Shown here one piece after another: positions 7,936-15,249 of a DNA stretch of 29,866 nt. Each line of letters opens with the position of its first letter. The first letter of the stretch is position 1. Location of the stretch: NCBI GenBank assembly GCA_964590945.1, contig CAZPXF010000016.1, forward strand, positions 1 through 29,866, written 5' to 3'. A program made the position numbers and the translations under genes. The stretch is from CAZPXF01 sp964590945 (GTDB lineage Bacteria > Bacillota > Clostridia > Lachnospirales > Lachnospiraceae). The notes under the pieces were generated by a model that saw nothing but the letters and a program-made list of their open reading frames with translations, was not told the origin of the DNA and did no database searches.

Positions 7936-9114
7936 TCACTTCTCCGGTTCTTCCCAAATTCCCGTCACCATCACAAGCATATCATCCTTCGGCTCTCCGC
8001 CCTGCCACTCGAGCACCTGCTGAAGAATATGATGAGCCAGCTCCGTGGGATTCCCCGTATGGCTGCCCCTTATAATACCATCCAAAAGAAAATCCTGCTC
8101 CATGACCGGAAGCGCATCCAGAATCCCGTCCGTGATCATGATAAGGAAATCGCCGTTCTGCAGCTGCATATCCTGCATGGCAATCTTCAGATCGGTGATA
8201 ACTCCAACGGGAAGGGTGTCCGAATACAATCTCCGGATCTCATCTCCGCGCTTCAGGACCGTCATGGAAGCGCCCGCCTTAAAGCTCCTGCATTCCCCTG
8301 TATATACATTCCACATGTGAATGTCCAGCGTCGAGAATCTCACCTGGCTGCGCCCCAAAACGATCGCTGTATTGATGAGGTTCACCGCGTCCTCCGGCTT
8401 CATACCGATCCGGAGAAATTCTTCCAGCATATCGATCACACGGGCGCTCTCAAGACCCGCAGCCTCCCCGGATCCCATGCCGTCCGATACCGCCGCCACC
8501 TGCCAGCCATTTTTCAGATCGAGATACGAGAAATTATCCCCGGAGGTCTTCGCGCATTCCTTCCCGATCCGCGCAATCCCATAGGTCGCATGGAACTTCG
8601 GTTTCTCCATAAAGCGGAAACTCTGAACCGTCCCGCCAACGCCCGGCGGATTGTCCAGGTCATTGATCATCTGACGCCCCAGCGCCTCCGAAAGCCACCG
8701 GCACAGATCCCGGGCGGGGATGCTCTTCCCTTTCTGGCTTTTCAGAAGAAATTCCATACCGACCCTGTCATGAGCCAGAAGCTGCATCTGCACCGACTGC
8801 ATCCGTACCCCTCTTTTGTTCAGCATATGACGAAGAGCCTTCACCGTCCTGGAATCCTTTATGACATCCTTCCCGGCCGTCTCCGCCGACATCTTCAGAA
8901 TATCCGCCATGAACTCCATGCTTCCCGCACACGCCCTGCGGCACTCTGTCATCCTGCGGTTCCAGACTTCCTCCTTCCGCTTCTCAGATACCCTCTGGTA
9001 TGTATCCGCTTCCGACTCCTCCAGACTTCCCAAAAGGCTGGAAAACAGACGCATCGCCTGACATGTATGTTCAATCTGTATCATGTATGGATTCGCTTCC
9101 ATATTCCATTCCAC
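7936..9114 (-). CDS. SpoIIE-family PP2C phosphatase without the membrane domain
   Basis: In Bacillus, SpoIIE dephosphorylates the anti-anti-sigma factor SpoIIAA to activate sigma-F in the forespore. Here the C-terminal PP2C-like domain (about residues 170-392) keeps the expected metal-binding aspartates: D193 in SGDNFS, D211 in SDGMGSG, D329 in ITDGILD and the DD at 377-378. The N-terminal part (1-165) is soluble, rich in charged and helical sequence, and resembles the linker/oligomerisation region. The roughly ten membrane segments of classical SpoIIE (about 800 residues) are absent; this protein has 392. GGGAGGTGG precedes the ATG, with a second ATG four codons on. A terminator lies upstream, so the gene has its own promoter. 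Its position before tilS-hpt-ftsH is that of spoIIE. It may be a true soluble SpoIIE or a paralogue. Confidence 0.85.
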   Translation of the reverse strand: MEWNMEANPYMIQIEHTCQAMRLFSSLLGSLEESEADTYQRVSEKRKEEVWNRRMTECRRACAGSMEFMADILKMSAETAGKDVIKDSRTVKALRHMLNKRGVRMQSVQMQLLAHDRVGMEFLLKSQKGKSIPARDLCRWLSEALGRQMINDLDNPPGVGGTVQSFRFMEKPKFHATYGIARIGKECAKTSGDNFSYLDLKNGWQVAAVSDGMGSGEAAGLESARVIDMLEEFLRIGMKPEDAVNLINTAIVLGRSQVRFSTLDIHMWNVYTGECRSFKAGASMTVLKRGDEIRRLYSDTLPVGVITDLKIAMQDMQLQNGDFLIMITDGILDALPVMEQDFLLDGIIRGSHTGNPTELAHHILQQVLEWQGGEPKDDMLVMVTGIWEEPEK

Positions 9115-9162
9115 CTCCCGGCTCTTTTTGTTAAAATCCGTCCGGAAAAATAGCCGAACCGG

Positions 9163-9197
9163 AAAAAAATGCTTCAGGATAACGTCTATCCTGAAGC
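9163..9197 (-). terminator. Terminator after divIC
   Basis: A perfect 11-bp stem, GCTTCAGGATA (9171-9181) with TATCCTGAAGC (9187-9197), is followed by a T run on the minus strand. It begins 16 bases after the divIC stop and separates yabP-yabQ-divIC from spoIIE. Confidence 0.9.
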
Positions 9198-9212
9198 TTT
9201 CATTCGTAAATA

Positions 9213-9539
9213 TTATTCTGACTGCCGGAAAATAATCTCATTCGGATATACAAGTCCCAGTTTCTCGCGGGCAACTTCCTCGACATACTCATCCGATTGC
9301 GTATATTCCCTCAGTTTCTCGATCTCCTTCGTGCGCTCCTGCTCAGCGTCCAGTTTGAGCTGGATCTCCTGCTCCTGAGCCGCATAAACCATCATCTTCT
9401 TTTTTAATTCAAACCCGCTAAACAAAATCGTTGCAGACACTATACACATGACTATCGTCAACAGAAGAATATTCCGCTTGTTCCTCTTAGCACGTCTACG
9501 TCTGCGGCGAATCCTGCTGATATTACTTCTACTGCTCAT
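9213..9539 (-). CDS. divIC: FtsB/DivIC-type septum formation initiator
   Basis: Small bitopic division protein expected to join FtsL and DivIB in the divisome. The 108 residues have a strongly basic cytoplasmic N-terminus (RRRRRRAKRNKRN), one membrane span (about 23-43), and an extracytoplasmic coiled coil rich in Q, E and K (about 46-80). A conserved tail follows (EEVAREKLGLVYPNEIIF) that is typical of FtsB/DivIC. It lies 15 bases after yabQ and is followed by a strong terminator. The position matches divIC of Bacillus. Confidence 0.9.
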   Translation of the reverse strand: MSSRSNISRIRRRRRRAKRNKRNILLLTIVMCIVSATILFSGFELKKKMMVYAAQEQEIQLKLDAEQERTKEIEKLREYTQSDEYVEEVAREKLGLVYPNEIIFRQSE

Positions 9540-9554
9540 GTCATCACCATAAAC

Positions 9555-9902
9555 CTACTCAGATAAATTTATTTTATTCTCTTCTCTTCCTTTTTTCAAG
9601 AGTTTTATTCTCTTTTCCGCATATTTGTAGGCACGCGACAAAAGCTTTCCGCAAACCAGCGCGCCAAATGCTCCTCCCACCAGAAAATACCATCGTATAT
9701 TTCCGTAACTTGTGCGGAACATCTGCAGAAAAATGAAGAATCCTGCCCCGATCCAGAAAATGAAATCCTCCAGCTGCACCAGCCAGAGGCGGTGTTTTAT
9801 GATCCGACGCAGCACGATGAGTATCGCATAGGCCGCCGCAAGGCCTGCCCCTGTGAAGAACGCTGTCAGAAATGTCCGGATTTCCCCCGGTATTCCTGAC
9901 AT
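9555..9902 (-). CDS. yabQ: Spore cortex biosynthesis protein YabQ
   Basis: Membrane protein needed for spore cortex formation in Bacillus; its biochemical role is unknown. The 115 residues have three to four hydrophobic segments (about 10-30, 42-60 and 66-85) and end in a basic, lysine-rich tail. The ATG directly follows the yabP stop codon (TAGATG) without a clear ribosome-binding site, so translation is probably by reinitiation. In Bacillus the yabP-yabQ pair is expressed by mother-cell sigma-E. Confidence 0.88.
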   Translation of the reverse strand: MSGIPGEIRTFLTAFFTGAGLAAAYAILIVLRRIIKHRLWLVQLEDFIFWIGAGFFIFLQMFRTSYGNIRWYFLVGGAFGALVCGKLLSRAYKYAEKRIKLLKKGREENKINLSE

Positions 9903-10187
9903 CTACTTAAAAAGCTTCGTAAGGAAGCTTTCCCCCTGTTTCATTTTCTGGTTCACATCTGAATATGTAATGCTGTCAATCTTCCCTGCGAGGTCGACCT
10001 CTCCCTTTTCCAGACTCAATCTGTTTACATGCAGATCGTTCCCCCGAACCACAAGCATTCCCTGCTCCGTCTCCAGCACAATCTCATTCAGATCAAAGGA
10101 GAGCACGTCGAGCACTCCCGTCACTGTGCTTGTCTTACGGTTACTGACCACCAGCTTATGGCTCTTCTGAACCTGTCTCTCTTCCAC
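9903..10187 (-). CDS. yabP: Sporulation protein YabP
   Basis: Small cytoplasmic/membrane-associated protein of the YabP/YqfC family required for spore cortex formation. The core is conserved (KSHKLVVSNRK, VLDVLSFD, TEQGMLVVRG, LSLEKGEVDLAGKIDSI). I start at GTG 10187, giving 94 residues close to Bacillus YabP, because AAGGG lies upstream and the conserved region begins at once; the ATG at 10235 has no ribosome-binding site and adds 16 non-conserved residues. The gene follows the rqcP terminator, so it has its own promoter; a TATAAT-like sequence (10209-10214, minus) lies just ahead of the GTG but has no clear -35. Confidence 0.88.
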   Translation of the reverse strand: MEERQVQKSHKLVVSNRKTSTVTGVLDVLSFDLNEIVLETEQGMLVVRGNDLHVNRLSLEKGEVDLAGKIDSITYSDVNQKMKQGESFLTKLFK

Positions 10188-10243
10188 GAATCCACAACCC
10201 TTCCCGAAATTATAGTCTCCATTTATTCTATGCACGGATTTTG

Positions 10244-10275
10244 AAAAAAAGTACCGCTACTAAATGTAGCGGTAC
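10244..10275 (-). terminator. Terminator of the hup-rqcP unit
   Basis: A perfect 10-bp stem, GTACCGCTAC (10251-10260) with GTAGCGGTAC (10266-10275) and a 5-base loop, is followed by TTTTTTT on the minus strand. It overlaps the rqcP stop codon. Confidence 0.92.
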
Positions 10276-10499
10276 AATTCTTTTGCTTCTTCTTTTTTTG
10301 TCGTATCCTGCAAATCAAGCACTTCTGCTTTCACCGTTCTTGTTCCGAACTGAATCTCTATAATATCGCCGATCTTAACCTTAACCGAAGCCTTCGCCGG
10401 TTTCCCATTTACCAATACACGCCCGGCGTCACAGGCTTCATTCGCTGCGGTACGTCTCTTGATCAGACGGGATACTTTCAGAAATTTGTCAAGTCTCAT
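10260..10499 (-). CDS. rqcP: S4-domain RNA-binding protein RqcP (YabO)
   Basis: A 79-residue protein that is essentially one S4 RNA-binding domain (MRLDKFLKVSRLIKRRTAANEAC, then GRVLVNGKPAKAS). In Bacillus, RqcP/YabO works with RqcH in ribosome-associated quality control, supporting C-terminal alanine tailing of nascent chains on stalled 50S subunits. It lies two bases after hup, its usual partner in Clostridia, and just ahead of yabP. An Hsp15-like role is the alternative. Confidence 0.9.
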   Translation of the reverse strand: MRLDKFLKVSRLIKRRTAANEACDAGRVLVNGKPAKASVKVKIGDIIEIQFGTRTVKAEVLDLQDTTKKEEAKELYRYI

Positions 10500-10501
10500 A
10501 A

Positions 10502-10777
10502 TTACTGGTTAACAGCATCCTTTAATGGCTTTCCAGCTTTAAACTTAGGAGCCTTGCATGCAGGAATGCTCATTGTCTCATTTGTTCGAGGATTTCTGCC
10601 CTCTCTTGCTGCTCTCTCGGATACTTCAAATGTTCCAAATCCAACGAGCTGAACCTTCTCGCCCTTCTTCAGCTCTTCAGTAATAACCTCAACAAAAGCC
10701 TTGAGAGCCTTCTCTGCATCTTTTTTGGAAATTTCTGCGTTATTAGCGATTGCTGCTACTAATTCTGTTTTGTTCAT
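10502..10777 (-). CDS. hup: HU family DNA-binding protein
   Basis: Histone-like dimeric nucleoid protein that bends and wraps DNA. The 91 residues show the complete HU fold, including the signature GFGTFEVSERAAREGRNPRT and the DNA-contacting arm up to KFKAGKPLKD. AAGGAGG lies 9 bases before the ATG. The promoter lies about 90 bases upstream. It is co-transcribed with rqcP. Confidence 0.97.
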   Translation of the reverse strand: MNKTELVAAIANNAEISKKDAEKALKAFVEVITEELKKGEKVQLVGFGTFEVSERAAREGRNPRTNETMSIPACKAPKFKAGKPLKDAVNQ

Positions 10778-10865
10778 TCGTTTTCCTCCTTGCCCGTGCT
10801 CGATACACTTTACATCTTATAATTATACAGAAATATCTAAATCAGATTTTATTTCCATAGAATAT

Positions 10866-10893
10866 GTTATACATACTTTACCAGTTTTGTCAA
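10866..10893 (-). promoter_or_regulatory. Sigma-A promoter of hup-rqcP
   Basis: Consensus TTGACA (10888-10893) and TATAAC (10866-10871) are 16 bases apart. The boxes are close to ideal, as expected for an abundant nucleoid protein. The 227-base gap to the next gene holds nothing else clear. Confidence 0.8.
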
Positions 10894-11004
10894 GGAGAAT
10901 TGCGCTATTGTAAGCAAAATACATTTTAACGGCAATGCCCGGTCTCTGGTATTTCGTTCTGCATGCCAAAGTTCCATTGGTCAGGATCATTGCCCGCGCT
11001 CTGC

Positions 11005-12000
11005 TCACGCTCCGAACACATCCTCCAGCAGCTTTTTCTTCTTCTCATGCTGCCTGATACATATTTCAAGCTTCTGAGCATTTCGCTCGGAGATCCACGC
11101 CTTGTTCATACAGTAGTATGCATTCGCTGTCTTCCAGAACTTCTCCGGATAGATAAGGCGCATCGCAAGATACTCCATTTTCCTTTCATCCAGAGGATTG
11201 ACCTTTGCGTAGGCGTTCAGTATGCCATCGCACATCCGCTGCTTCCAGTTGTATTTCTCCAGTATTTTCCGCAGAAAATAATACAGGTCATCCATCTGGA
11301 CGCCCCTGTAGAAATGTTCAAAATTTACAGTTGCCGTATCGGAGCCGCAGATCATCACGTTGTGATAATTGTAGTCGCCATGGCAAAGCATTCCCCGTCC
11401 GCACTCCCTTTCACACAAGGTTCTGCATGACGACTCCGTCAGCTTCTCCGCCGCCCGTTCCGCCGAAGCGTACATCCGCTCAAATTCCGTTAAGTAAATA
11501 GTCTCAAACCTGCCTTTATCCGGCTTTTTGCGGATAAATTTCCGGATTTTCTTTAATTCCTGGTTATGCCGCCGGTAAGTCTCCTCAAGGTTGCGCCCCA
11601 TCCGCAGTCTGAGATCCGGCAGCTCCTCCCTTTCCTCCCAGATCATCAGGCGGTGCAGACCCGCCAGATTTTTCGCCGCGCGCATCACTTCTGCTTCTGC
11701 CCGGATATCGCATTCCCGGCCAGACGGCCAGTTCTTCACCAAATATTTTTCCCTGTCTTCATTTTCACTGATAAACTGCCCTTCCTGATTTTTCTGCAGC
11801 ATATCGATGGCTTTGTATCCTTTTTCTGCCAGAATCTGTTGAAGACAATACAGGGCAGGGACGCCTCCTTCCATTCCGGCGGCTTCTTTCAGAAGCATCA
11901 GTCCCCGGTCTGTATCCACAAGCACCGCCCCTCTGACTTTTCTGGTGCTCCTGACCTCAAAATCATACTGTTCGAGGACACTTACTCCATTATCCCTCAT
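11005..12000 (-). CDS. CotS-family spore coat kinase-like protein
   Basis: Protein with the aminoglycoside-phosphotransferase/protein-kinase-like fold found in the CotS/YutH/CotI family, which is associated with the spore coat. The catalytic loop HGDYNYHNVM (207-216) is present. The following metal-binding segment reads VNFEHF, with N226 where the family usually has Asp, so activity may be low or the protein structural. It has 331 residues and no signal peptide or membrane segment. AGGGGGAAC provides the ribosome-binding site, but this is buried in a stem (see 12008-12057). It lies downstream of cca and is the last gene of the proS-cca unit. Which coat protein or metabolite it would phosphorylate is unknown. 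Confidence 0.78.
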   Translation of the reverse strand: MRDNGVSVLEQYDFEVRSTRKVRGAVLVDTDRGLMLLKEAAGMEGGVPALYCLQQILAEKGYKAIDMLQKNQEGQFISENEDREKYLVKNWPSGRECDIRAEAEVMRAAKNLAGLHRLMIWEEREELPDLRLRMGRNLEETYRRHNQELKKIRKFIRKKPDKGRFETIYLTEFERMYASAERAAEKLTESSCRTLCERECGRGMLCHGDYNYHNVMICGSDTATVNFEHFYRGVQMDDLYYFLRKILEKYNWKQRMCDGILNAYAKVNPLDERKMEYLAMRLIYPEKFWKTANAYYCMNKAWISERNAQKLEICIRQHEKKKKLLEDVFGA

Positions 12001-12007
12001 AAAAACG

Positions 12008-12057
12008 TTCCCCCTGTCGCTTCATATTCTTTTCATCTTATGAAACGCCAGGGGGAG
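12008..12057 (-). promoter_or_regulatory. Stem-loop sequestering the cotS-like ribosome-binding site
   Basis: On the minus strand CCCCCTG (complement of 12049-12055) pairs with CAGGGGG (complement of 12010-12016). A second imperfect inner stem forms between GTTTCAT and ATGAAGC. The right arm contains the ribosome-binding site of the cotS-like gene. Five Ts (complement of 12001-12005) follow a few bases later, so the structure could instead act as a partial terminator after cca. Confidence 0.5.
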
Positions 12058-12064
12058 TTATGCA

Positions 12065-13378
12065 TCACTTAATTAACGTTAGCAAATATTCTTTTTTATT
12101 CTTGCGAGGATCCTCCAGTACCACATCCAGCAGATGATCCAGAACCTCTCCGATCTGTTTCCCCGGCTTCATGCCTGCATCGATGAGGTCGCGGCCGTTC
12201 ACTGCCAGATCCTTCAGAGTGAGACAATCCGCATCCTCCAGTATCTGCCGGTAAATGCGTTCCACCTCGTCAAGCTGTTCCAGCTTTTCTTCCCTCATGA
12301 ACGTGCTCTGGGCCAAAAGATCCGCCCGCTGAACTTCAAGGAGCATCGGAAACAGCTCTTCTCCGATTCTGGAAATAAGCTTCCTGACGCTGGACGCTTT
12401 TAAGGCAACCCGGTAATCATGATAGTAGATGAGCTTCTCTGTCGTCCGGATCGTCTCATTGTCAAACTTCAATCTCCGAAGCGCTTTATGGCAGATATCG
12501 CAGCTCACCTCGTTGTGCCCTTTAAAATGATCGATCCCCTCCACATCCGTCGTCTTCTGCAGCGGTTTGCCGGAATCGTGGAAAAGAAGACTGATCCGCA
12601 CCATCCGGTCTGCCGGCGATTCCATAAGCGCGTGGATCGTATGCTCGCCCACCGTGTACATATGATGCGGGTTGTTCTGTGTCGTCTCCATCATCCGGTC
12701 AAATTCCGGCAGGACGGCCTTTGTGATCCCGAGCTCATATGCCTCCCGGATGCGCTCCGGGTGCGGAGACAGCAAAAGCTTCACAAGCTCCGTCTGAATA
12801 CGCTCGGCGCTGATCTTTTTGAGCGTCGGCGCCAGCTTTCGTATCGCTCTTTTTGTCTCTTCTTCTATTTTAAAATCAAGCTGCGCCGCAAAACGTACCG
12901 CCCGCATGATCCGCAGGGCGTCCTCGGTGAGCCGCTCATGGGCGTCCCCCACGCACCGGATGATCCCGCTGTCAAGATCATCCTTACCGCCGAAGATATC
13001 TACAAGTCCATCCTGATCATTGTACGCCATCGCATTGATCGTAAAATCTCTTCTCAGAAGATCTTCGTGCAGATCTGAGGTGAACAGAACCTCCTTCGGA
13101 TGCCTTGCATCCTCATATTCCCCGTCGATCCGATAGGTGGTCAGTTCATACTGCCCCTCGCGCATCAGAACGGTGATCGTACCATGTTCAATGCCCGTAT
13201 CGATCGACCGCGGAAAGATCTCCTTCATCTCCTCCGGTTTTGCAGAGGTTGTGATATCCCAGTCCTCCGGAGTGCGGCCAAGGATGGAATCGCGGACACA
13301 GCCGCCCACAGCATAGGCTTCAAAGCCATGCTGCTGCAGGGTCTGTATAATTATTCTGACTTCCTTTGGCAAACACAT
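12065..13378 (-). CDS. cca: CCA tRNA nucleotidyltransferase (class II, HD-containing)
   Basis: Adds or repairs the 3' CCA of tRNAs in the cytoplasm, which is needed here since tRNA-Leu lacks an encoded CCA. The head domain has GGCVRDSILGR (25-35) and the catalytic DWD (39-41). Neck and body regions follow, then an HD domain with LLFHDSGKP. At 437 residues it is the long HD form found in Clostridia; it could be a CCA- or A-adding enzyme. I start at ATG 13378, seven bases after the proS stop. A longer frame from 13465 would run 80 bases into proS and has no homologous N-terminus. The ribosome-binding site is weak, so reinitiation after proS is likely. Confidence 0.92.
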   Translation of the reverse strand: MCLPKEVRIIIQTLQQHGFEAYAVGGCVRDSILGRTPEDWDITTSAKPEEMKEIFPRSIDTGIEHGTITVLMREGQYELTTYRIDGEYEDARHPKEVLFTSDLHEDLLRRDFTINAMAYNDQDGLVDIFGGKDDLDSGIIRCVGDAHERLTEDALRIMRAVRFAAQLDFKIEEETKRAIRKLAPTLKKISAERIQTELVKLLLSPHPERIREAYELGITKAVLPEFDRMMETTQNNPHHMYTVGEHTIHALMESPADRMVRISLLFHDSGKPLQKTTDVEGIDHFKGHNEVSCDICHKALRRLKFDNETIRTTEKLIYYHDYRVALKASSVRKLISRIGEELFPMLLEVQRADLLAQSTFMREEKLEQLDEVERIYRQILEDADCLTLKDLAVNGRDLIDAGMKPGKQIGEVLDHLLDVVLEDPRKNKKEYLLTLIK

Positions 13379-13385
13379 CTTGTTC

Positions 13386-14825
13386 TTAATATGCCTTGCC
13401 CCAGTAAGCCATATGCTTAGCCGGTTTGCCGCACCAGATACACTTGTCGGAGATAAATTCTTCATCCTCGATCAGACATCTTGTAGCCGCCCCTCCTGTT
13501 ACATATTTTACTTCGCCCTCACACTCCGGATCGCCGCACCAGCAAGCCTTTACAAATCCGCGGTTCTGAGCGAATTTCTCTTTCATTTCCTCTATATCTG
13601 TAGCCGTATCGATATGAGAATCAAGGAAATCCTTTGCCCGGTTGTACATATCGCTCTGGATTGTCTCAAGGACGCCGCGAAGCTTTTCCGCAACCTCATC
13701 GACAGGAAGCACGATCTTCTCACGATTATCACGGCGGACGATAACAACCTGTCCCTTTTCAATATCCTTCGGTCCGATCTCGATACGTGCAGGAATGCCT
13801 ACCAGCTCCTGCTCTGCGAACTTCCAGCCCGGCGTCTTCTCGGAATCGTCGATCTTCACTCTGTAGCCTGCTGCCTTCAGCTCCTCATACAGCTTATTTG
13901 CCTGATCCAGAACGCCTTCCTTGTGCTGCGCGATCGGGATGACCATTACCTCTGTCGGCGCTACGTGCGGCGGAAGGACAAGACCATCGTCATCACTGTG
14001 AACCATGATAAGCGCGCCGATACTTCTTGTAGACCATCCCCATGACGTCTCGTATACGCTCTGGAGCTCATTGTTCTTATCTACATATTTGATACCGAAC
14101 GCATCCGGGAATCCGCTTCCGAAGAAATGGGAGGTCGCGGACTGGAGCGCCTTGCCGTCGTGCATCAGAGCCTCGATCGTATAGGTATCCTGCGCGCCTG
14201 CAAATTTCTCATGCTCGGCCTTTCTTCCGGATACGAAAGGAATCGCCAGCGTCTCCCTGTAGCAGTCCTCATATACGTGGAGCATCTGGATCGTTCGCTG
14301 CTCAGCCTCCTCATAGGTTGCATGGATCGTATGTCCTTCCTGCCACAGGAACTCTCGGGAACGGAGGAACGGCCTTGTCGTCTTCTCCCAGCGAAGAACC
14401 GAATTCCACTGGTTCCATACCTTTGGGAGATCACGGTAAGATTTAACCGTTCTTGCCCACAGATCACAGAAAAGCGTCTCTGATGTAGGACGGATGCAGA
14501 AACGTTCCTGCAATCTCTCCATGCCGCCATGCGTTACCCACGCTACCTCCGGCGCAAATCCCTCAACATGCTCTCCTTCCTTCTCCAGAAGCGATTCCGG
14601 AATCAGGAGCGGAAGATACACGTTCTCAACGCCCGTCTCTTTAAACCGTCTGTCCAGATCTGCCTGAATCATCTCCCAGATCGCATAGCCGTTCGGAAGA
14701 TAGTTCAGACATCCTTTTGCGATCGAATAATCACAGAGCTTTGCCTCACGGCATACATCTGTGTACCACTGTGCGAAATTTTCATCACGGGATGTGATTG
14801 ATTTTACAAATTTTTGTTTTGCCAT
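13386..14825 (-). CDS. proS: Prolyl-tRNA synthetase, archaeal/eukaryotic-like (class 3) type
   Basis: Charges tRNA-Pro with proline. The 479 residues match the short ProS form without an editing insertion: motif 2 region (RPTSETLFCDLWARTVKSY and RWEKTTRPFLRSREFLWQEGHT), an anticodon-binding domain, and a C-terminal zinc-binding domain with paired cysteines (CWCGDPEC, and CIWCG near the end). It ends in the usual aromatic tail (YWGKAY). AAGGAG lies upstream of the ATG. Expression is controlled by the T-box leader at 14908-15141. cca and the cotS-like gene follow. Confidence 0.96.
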   Translation of the reverse strand: MAKQKFVKSITSRDENFAQWYTDVCREAKLCDYSIAKGCLNYLPNGYAIWEMIQADLDRRFKETGVENVYLPLLIPESLLEKEGEHVEGFAPEVAWVTHGGMERLQERFCIRPTSETLFCDLWARTVKSYRDLPKVWNQWNSVLRWEKTTRPFLRSREFLWQEGHTIHATYEEAEQRTIQMLHVYEDCYRETLAIPFVSGRKAEHEKFAGAQDTYTIEALMHDGKALQSATSHFFGSGFPDAFGIKYVDKNNELQSVYETSWGWSTRSIGALIMVHSDDDGLVLPPHVAPTEVMVIPIAQHKEGVLDQANKLYEELKAAGYRVKIDDSEKTPGWKFAEQELVGIPARIEIGPKDIEKGQVVIVRRDNREKIVLPVDEVAEKLRGVLETIQSDMYNRAKDFLDSHIDTATDIEEMKEKFAQNRGFVKACWCGDPECEGEVKYVTGGAATRCLIEDEEFISDKCIWCGKPAKHMAYWGKAY

Positions 14826-14907
14826 TTTCTTGTCTCCTTCTTTTAAATAAATTTACGAAGCCCCTTGCTCCGCTTTTATCCGTTTGGGAAATCCTTTCCA
14901 GCGGCAA

Positions 14908-15141
14908 ATAAAAACGCCGGGACGATCATTCCCACAAAGGGACCGATCATCTCGGCGGTACCACCCTAATTAACTGCCATCACAGTTCTCTCTCAAGTCA
15001 TTAACGCTGACCAACGCCGCGCTTTCACGCGATAGCTCCAAGGAAGGTTCAATACATTACTCGCAGGGACTCTCACCAGCCGTCCCCTCTCTGGGGCTCG
15101 CTCCTGTATTTACTGGCCCTCTTCAACGCCAAATCAATATA
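14908..15141 (-). promoter_or_regulatory. T-box riboswitch, proline-responsive
   Basis: Leader RNA that senses uncharged tRNA-Pro. The T-box sequence AATTAGGGTGGTACCGCC lies at 14954-14971 (minus). It is followed by a long G+C-rich terminator stem whose last arm ends in GTTTTTATT (about 14908-14915). Stem I elements AGTA, AGAGAG and GGTGAGAG are visible, and the specifier context TGAACCTTCCTTGGAGC gives CCU (15045-15047, proline). That agrees with proS downstream. The 419-base gap 14826-15244 is fully used by this leader, its promoter and the repeats beside it. Confidence 0.93.
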
Positions 15142-15147
15142 CGGAGT

Positions 15148-15176
15148 ATTTTACGGGAAGAGCCGGAATTTGTCAA
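15148..15176 (-). promoter_or_regulatory. Sigma-A promoter of the T-box/proS unit
   Basis: Consensus TTGACA (15171-15176) and TAAAAT (15148-15153) are separated by 17 bases and point into the T-box leader. The tandem palindromic repeats begin three bases upstream of the -35. Confidence 0.8.
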
Positions 15177-15178
15177 GC

Positions 15179-15249
15179 ATCTTTTTTGCGCAAACCCTAT
15201 TGTATCTTTTTTGCGCAAACCCTATTGATTTTACGCTATTGATTTTACG
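15179..15249. repeat. Two nested tandem duplications, one carrying a palindrome
   Basis: A 24-base unit (15179-15202) is repeated exactly at 15204-15227, period 25; each copy contains the palindrome TTTGCGCAAA (15185-15194 and 15210-15219). Directly beside it, the 14-base unit CTATTGATTTTACG occurs twice in tandem (15222-15235 and 15236-15249). The second copy includes the AEC stop codon. Confidence 0.9.

Noticed and set aside
6985..9153. A 722-codon open frame on the + strand
   Set aside because: It lies antisense across tilS and the spoIIE-family gene, which have clear homologous motifs. The predicted protein is His/Arg/Pro/Leu-rich with no recognisable domain, as expected of the shadow of a G/C-biased third codon position.
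13379..13465. Longer N-terminus for the CCA-adding enzyme
   Set aside because: It would overlap proS by 80 bases and adds residues without family similarity; the ATG at 13378 gives the normal N-terminus.
15179..15249. Possible CRISPR fragment
   Set aside because: Only two copies of each unit with almost no spacer between them and no cas genes; simple tandem duplications explain it.
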